Of a stretch of 64,000 nucleotides of DNA, positions 62,596 through 64,000 are shown one piece after another. Below the pieces are notes generated by a model. That model saw only the letters and a list, made by a program, of their open reading frames with translations, made no database searches and was not told the origin of the DNA. This DNA comes from Comamonas sp. 26 (GTDB lineage Bacteria; Pseudomonadota; Gammaproteobacteria; Burkholderiales; Burkholderiaceae_C). The DNA lies in the NCBI RefSeq assembly GCF_002754475.1, contig NZ_PEFL01000001.1:1798001-1862000 (forward strand), read 5' to 3'. Made by a program: the position numbers and the translations under genes. Position 1 is the stretch's first letter; every line of letters begins with the position of its first letter.

Positions 62596-62628
62596 CCAAG
62601 TGCTGGATATTCTCTATGGAGTTTTTTT

Positions 62629-63987
62629 ATGGACACCGCTTTGCCTAGGTCGACTGACCAGGTTGCGCCTACATCTCTTTCGCTTTCAGAAGCTCTACGC
62701 TTTTGGTTGAAGCTTGGGTTTATCAGTTTTGGCGGTCCTGCAGGTCAAATTGCCCTCATGCACGAGGAGCTTGTAGACCGCCGCCGGTGGATTTCTGAGA
62801 AGCGTTTCCTCCATGCCCTGAACTACTGCATGTTGTTGCCTGGGCCGGAAGCCCAGCAACTTGCAACCTACCTGGGGTGGCTGCTTCATCGGACATGGGG
62901 CGGTATCTTGGCTGGCGTTCTTTTTGTTCTGCCATCGCTATTCCTCATCATTGCTCTAGCTTGGCTGTATATGGCCCACGGTGACATGCCAGTCATTGCT
63001 GGCTTCTTCTATGGCATAAAACCGGCTGTAACGGCCCTCGTGGCACAGGCCGCTTATCGCGTAGGTTCAAGGTCACTCAAAAATAGATGGCACTGGGGTA
63101 TTGCTGCCACAGCCTTTATTGCTATTTTTACGCTCAATGTTCCATTTCCGCTCATCGTTCTGGTGGCTGCTGTTATCGGCTACATCGGTGGCAAGGTGCA
63201 GCCACAGGCCTTCGGTGGCTCCATCCATGGAAAAGGCAATGAACCTCAGAAAGTGGGGGCAGCACTCATAGACGACGACACTCCGACTCCGCCTCATGCA
63301 AAGTTTTCTTGGCGAGGATTTTGGTCGGTTGCACTGGTCTGCTTGACTCTGTGGGGCAGCGTCATGGGCGCTCTTGCCGCGCTGTTCGGACTGGATTCGC
63401 CGTTGGTACAGATGGGATGGTTCTTTACCAAGGCAGCATTGATGACCTTTGGTGGCGCATACGCGGTGCTACCTTATGTCTATCAAGGGGCAGTGGATAA
63501 TTTTCATTGGCTAACTGCGACACAAATGATTGATGGATTGGCTTTAGGTGAGACAACACCTGGCCCTCTCATCATGGTGGTGTCCTTCGTGGCATTCGTG
63601 GGTGGGTGGACAAAGGCAATCTTCGGAGCAGAGTCTCTATTGCTCTCCGGAACCGTGGCGGCGGTGCTCGTGACCTTCTTCACCTTTTTGCCATCCTTCT
63701 TTTTCATCTTGCTTGGTGGCCCCTTCATTGAGTCCACTCACGGCAACCTGAAGTTCACCGCACCATTGCTCGCCATCACTGCTGCGGTGGTAGGCGTCAT
63801 AGTGAACCTTGCTGTCTTCTTTGCCTACCACGTCATATGGCCCCAAGGCTTTGCGGGGCACATAGAGTGGCCTTCGATTGCAATAGGGCTGGCGGCAGCC
63901 ATTGCGTTGCTTCGCTACAAGGTCAATGTCGTGTACGTCATCGTTGCAGCTGGCTTGGCAGGATTACTCGTGCGATTCCTGCTCTAA
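62629..63987 (+). CDS. chrA: Chromate transporter ChrA (long-chain CHR family)
   Basis: A 452-residue inner-membrane protein with two homologous CHR domains. Domain 1 has FWLKLGFISFGGPAGQIALM, HALNYCMLLPGPEAQQLATY and GGILAGVLFVLPSL; domain 2 repeats this as FFTKAALMTFGGAYAVLPYV and LALGETTPGPLIMVVSFVAFVG. About 11-12 membrane segments. It exports chromate and confers resistance. ATG 62629 follows GGAG with a run of seven T as spacer; GTG 62587 would be longer but lies in the leader. No chrB regulator gene is adjacent upstream. The stop lies 13 bp before the window end. Confidence 0.95.
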   Translation: MDTALPRSTDQVAPTSLSLSEALRFWLKLGFISFGGPAGQIALMHEELVDRRRWISEKRFLHALNYCMLLPGPEAQQLATYLGWLLHRTWGGILAGVLFVLPSLFLIIALAWLYMAHGDMPVIAGFFYGIKPAVTALVAQAAYRVGSRSLKNRWHWGIAATAFIAIFTLNVPFPLIVLVAAVIGYIGGKVQPQAFGGSIHGKGNEPQKVGAALIDDDTPTPPHAKFSWRGFWSVALVCLTLWGSVMGALAALFGLDSPLVQMGWFFTKAALMTFGGAYAVLPYVYQGAVDNFHWLTATQMIDGLALGETTPGPLIMVVSFVAFVGGWTKAIFGAESLLLSGTVAAVLVTFFTFLPSFFFILLGGPFIESTHGNLKFTAPLLAITAAVVGVIVNLAVFFAYHVIWPQGFAGHIEWPSIAIGLAAAIALLRYKVNVVYVIVAAGLAGLLVRFLL

Positions 63988-64000
63988 CCACATTTGCGTA

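Overview
The window looks like chromosome from a betaproteobacterium of the family Comamonadaceae, most likely Comamonas or a close relative. The signs are high-GC coding DNA, a phaC-phaA-phaB polyhydroxyalkanoate (PHA) cluster with its own phaZ, a dctA-dctB-dctD dicarboxylate system, a dap gene run containing pilU, and many copies of a short intergenic repeat built on AGCTGCTAGCGCTTA. No species assignment is possible from this window alone.

Layout. 1-7.6 kb, minus strand: truncated trhO, a MinD/FlhG-like ATPase, a diguanylate cyclase, a SulP transporter, a DUF1329 protein and lysP. 7.6-12.6 kb: a three-gene ABC importer of the TrpXYZ type, then ETF-ubiquinone oxidoreductase. 12.8-18.2 kb, plus strand: a thioesterase, then dctA-dctB-dctD with a good sigma-54 promoter and two putative DctD sites. 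18.2-23.5 kb: a coupled SRPBCC-YceI-YceI operon, an AhpD-like protein, a YcaQ/AlkX-type glycosylase, a DUF6882-like protein and a YigZ protein. 23.7-30.6 kb: small protein, LuxR-type regulator, FAD monooxygenase with DUF2783 partner, PepSY protein and YgiQ radical-SAM protein. 30.6-36.9 kb: GGDEF/EAL protein, Nudix hydrolase, a divergent fumarylpyruvate hydrolase/maleylpyruvate isomerase pair, pgeF and a small membrane protein. 37-41.3 kb: phaC, phaA, phaB. 41.5-41.9 kb: two tiny paralogous open frames that share a C-terminus and an upstream element. 42-54.5 kb: ABC-F ATPase, ferritin-like protein, prmB-dapE-pilU-dapD-dapC, stand-alone rsxB, phaZ and dusA.

A tyrosine integrase sits against the 5' end of dusA, the known target of the dusA integrase family. 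To its right is a decayed integrated element: a collagen-like lipoprotein, a gene fragment, a PrtN-like activator, an ASCH protein, a broken GpA-type terminase and a Q-like regulator (about 54.5-61.4 kb; the right end was not located). The window ends with an RNA-binding RRM protein and a chromate transporter behind a possible structured leader.

The functional themes are carbon storage (phaCAB/phaZ), C4-dicarboxylate and lysine uptake, aromatic or fatty-acid catabolism (ETF-QO, fumarylpyruvate hydrolase, isomerase, FAD monooxygenase), the succinylase branch of lysine/diaminopimelate synthesis, and cyclic-di-GMP signalling. The most unusual points are the twin micropeptide cassettes at 41.5-41.86 kb, the dispersed repeat that has entered the coding frames of dapE and pgeF, the dusA-targeted prophage remnant, and the multi-hairpin leader of chrA.
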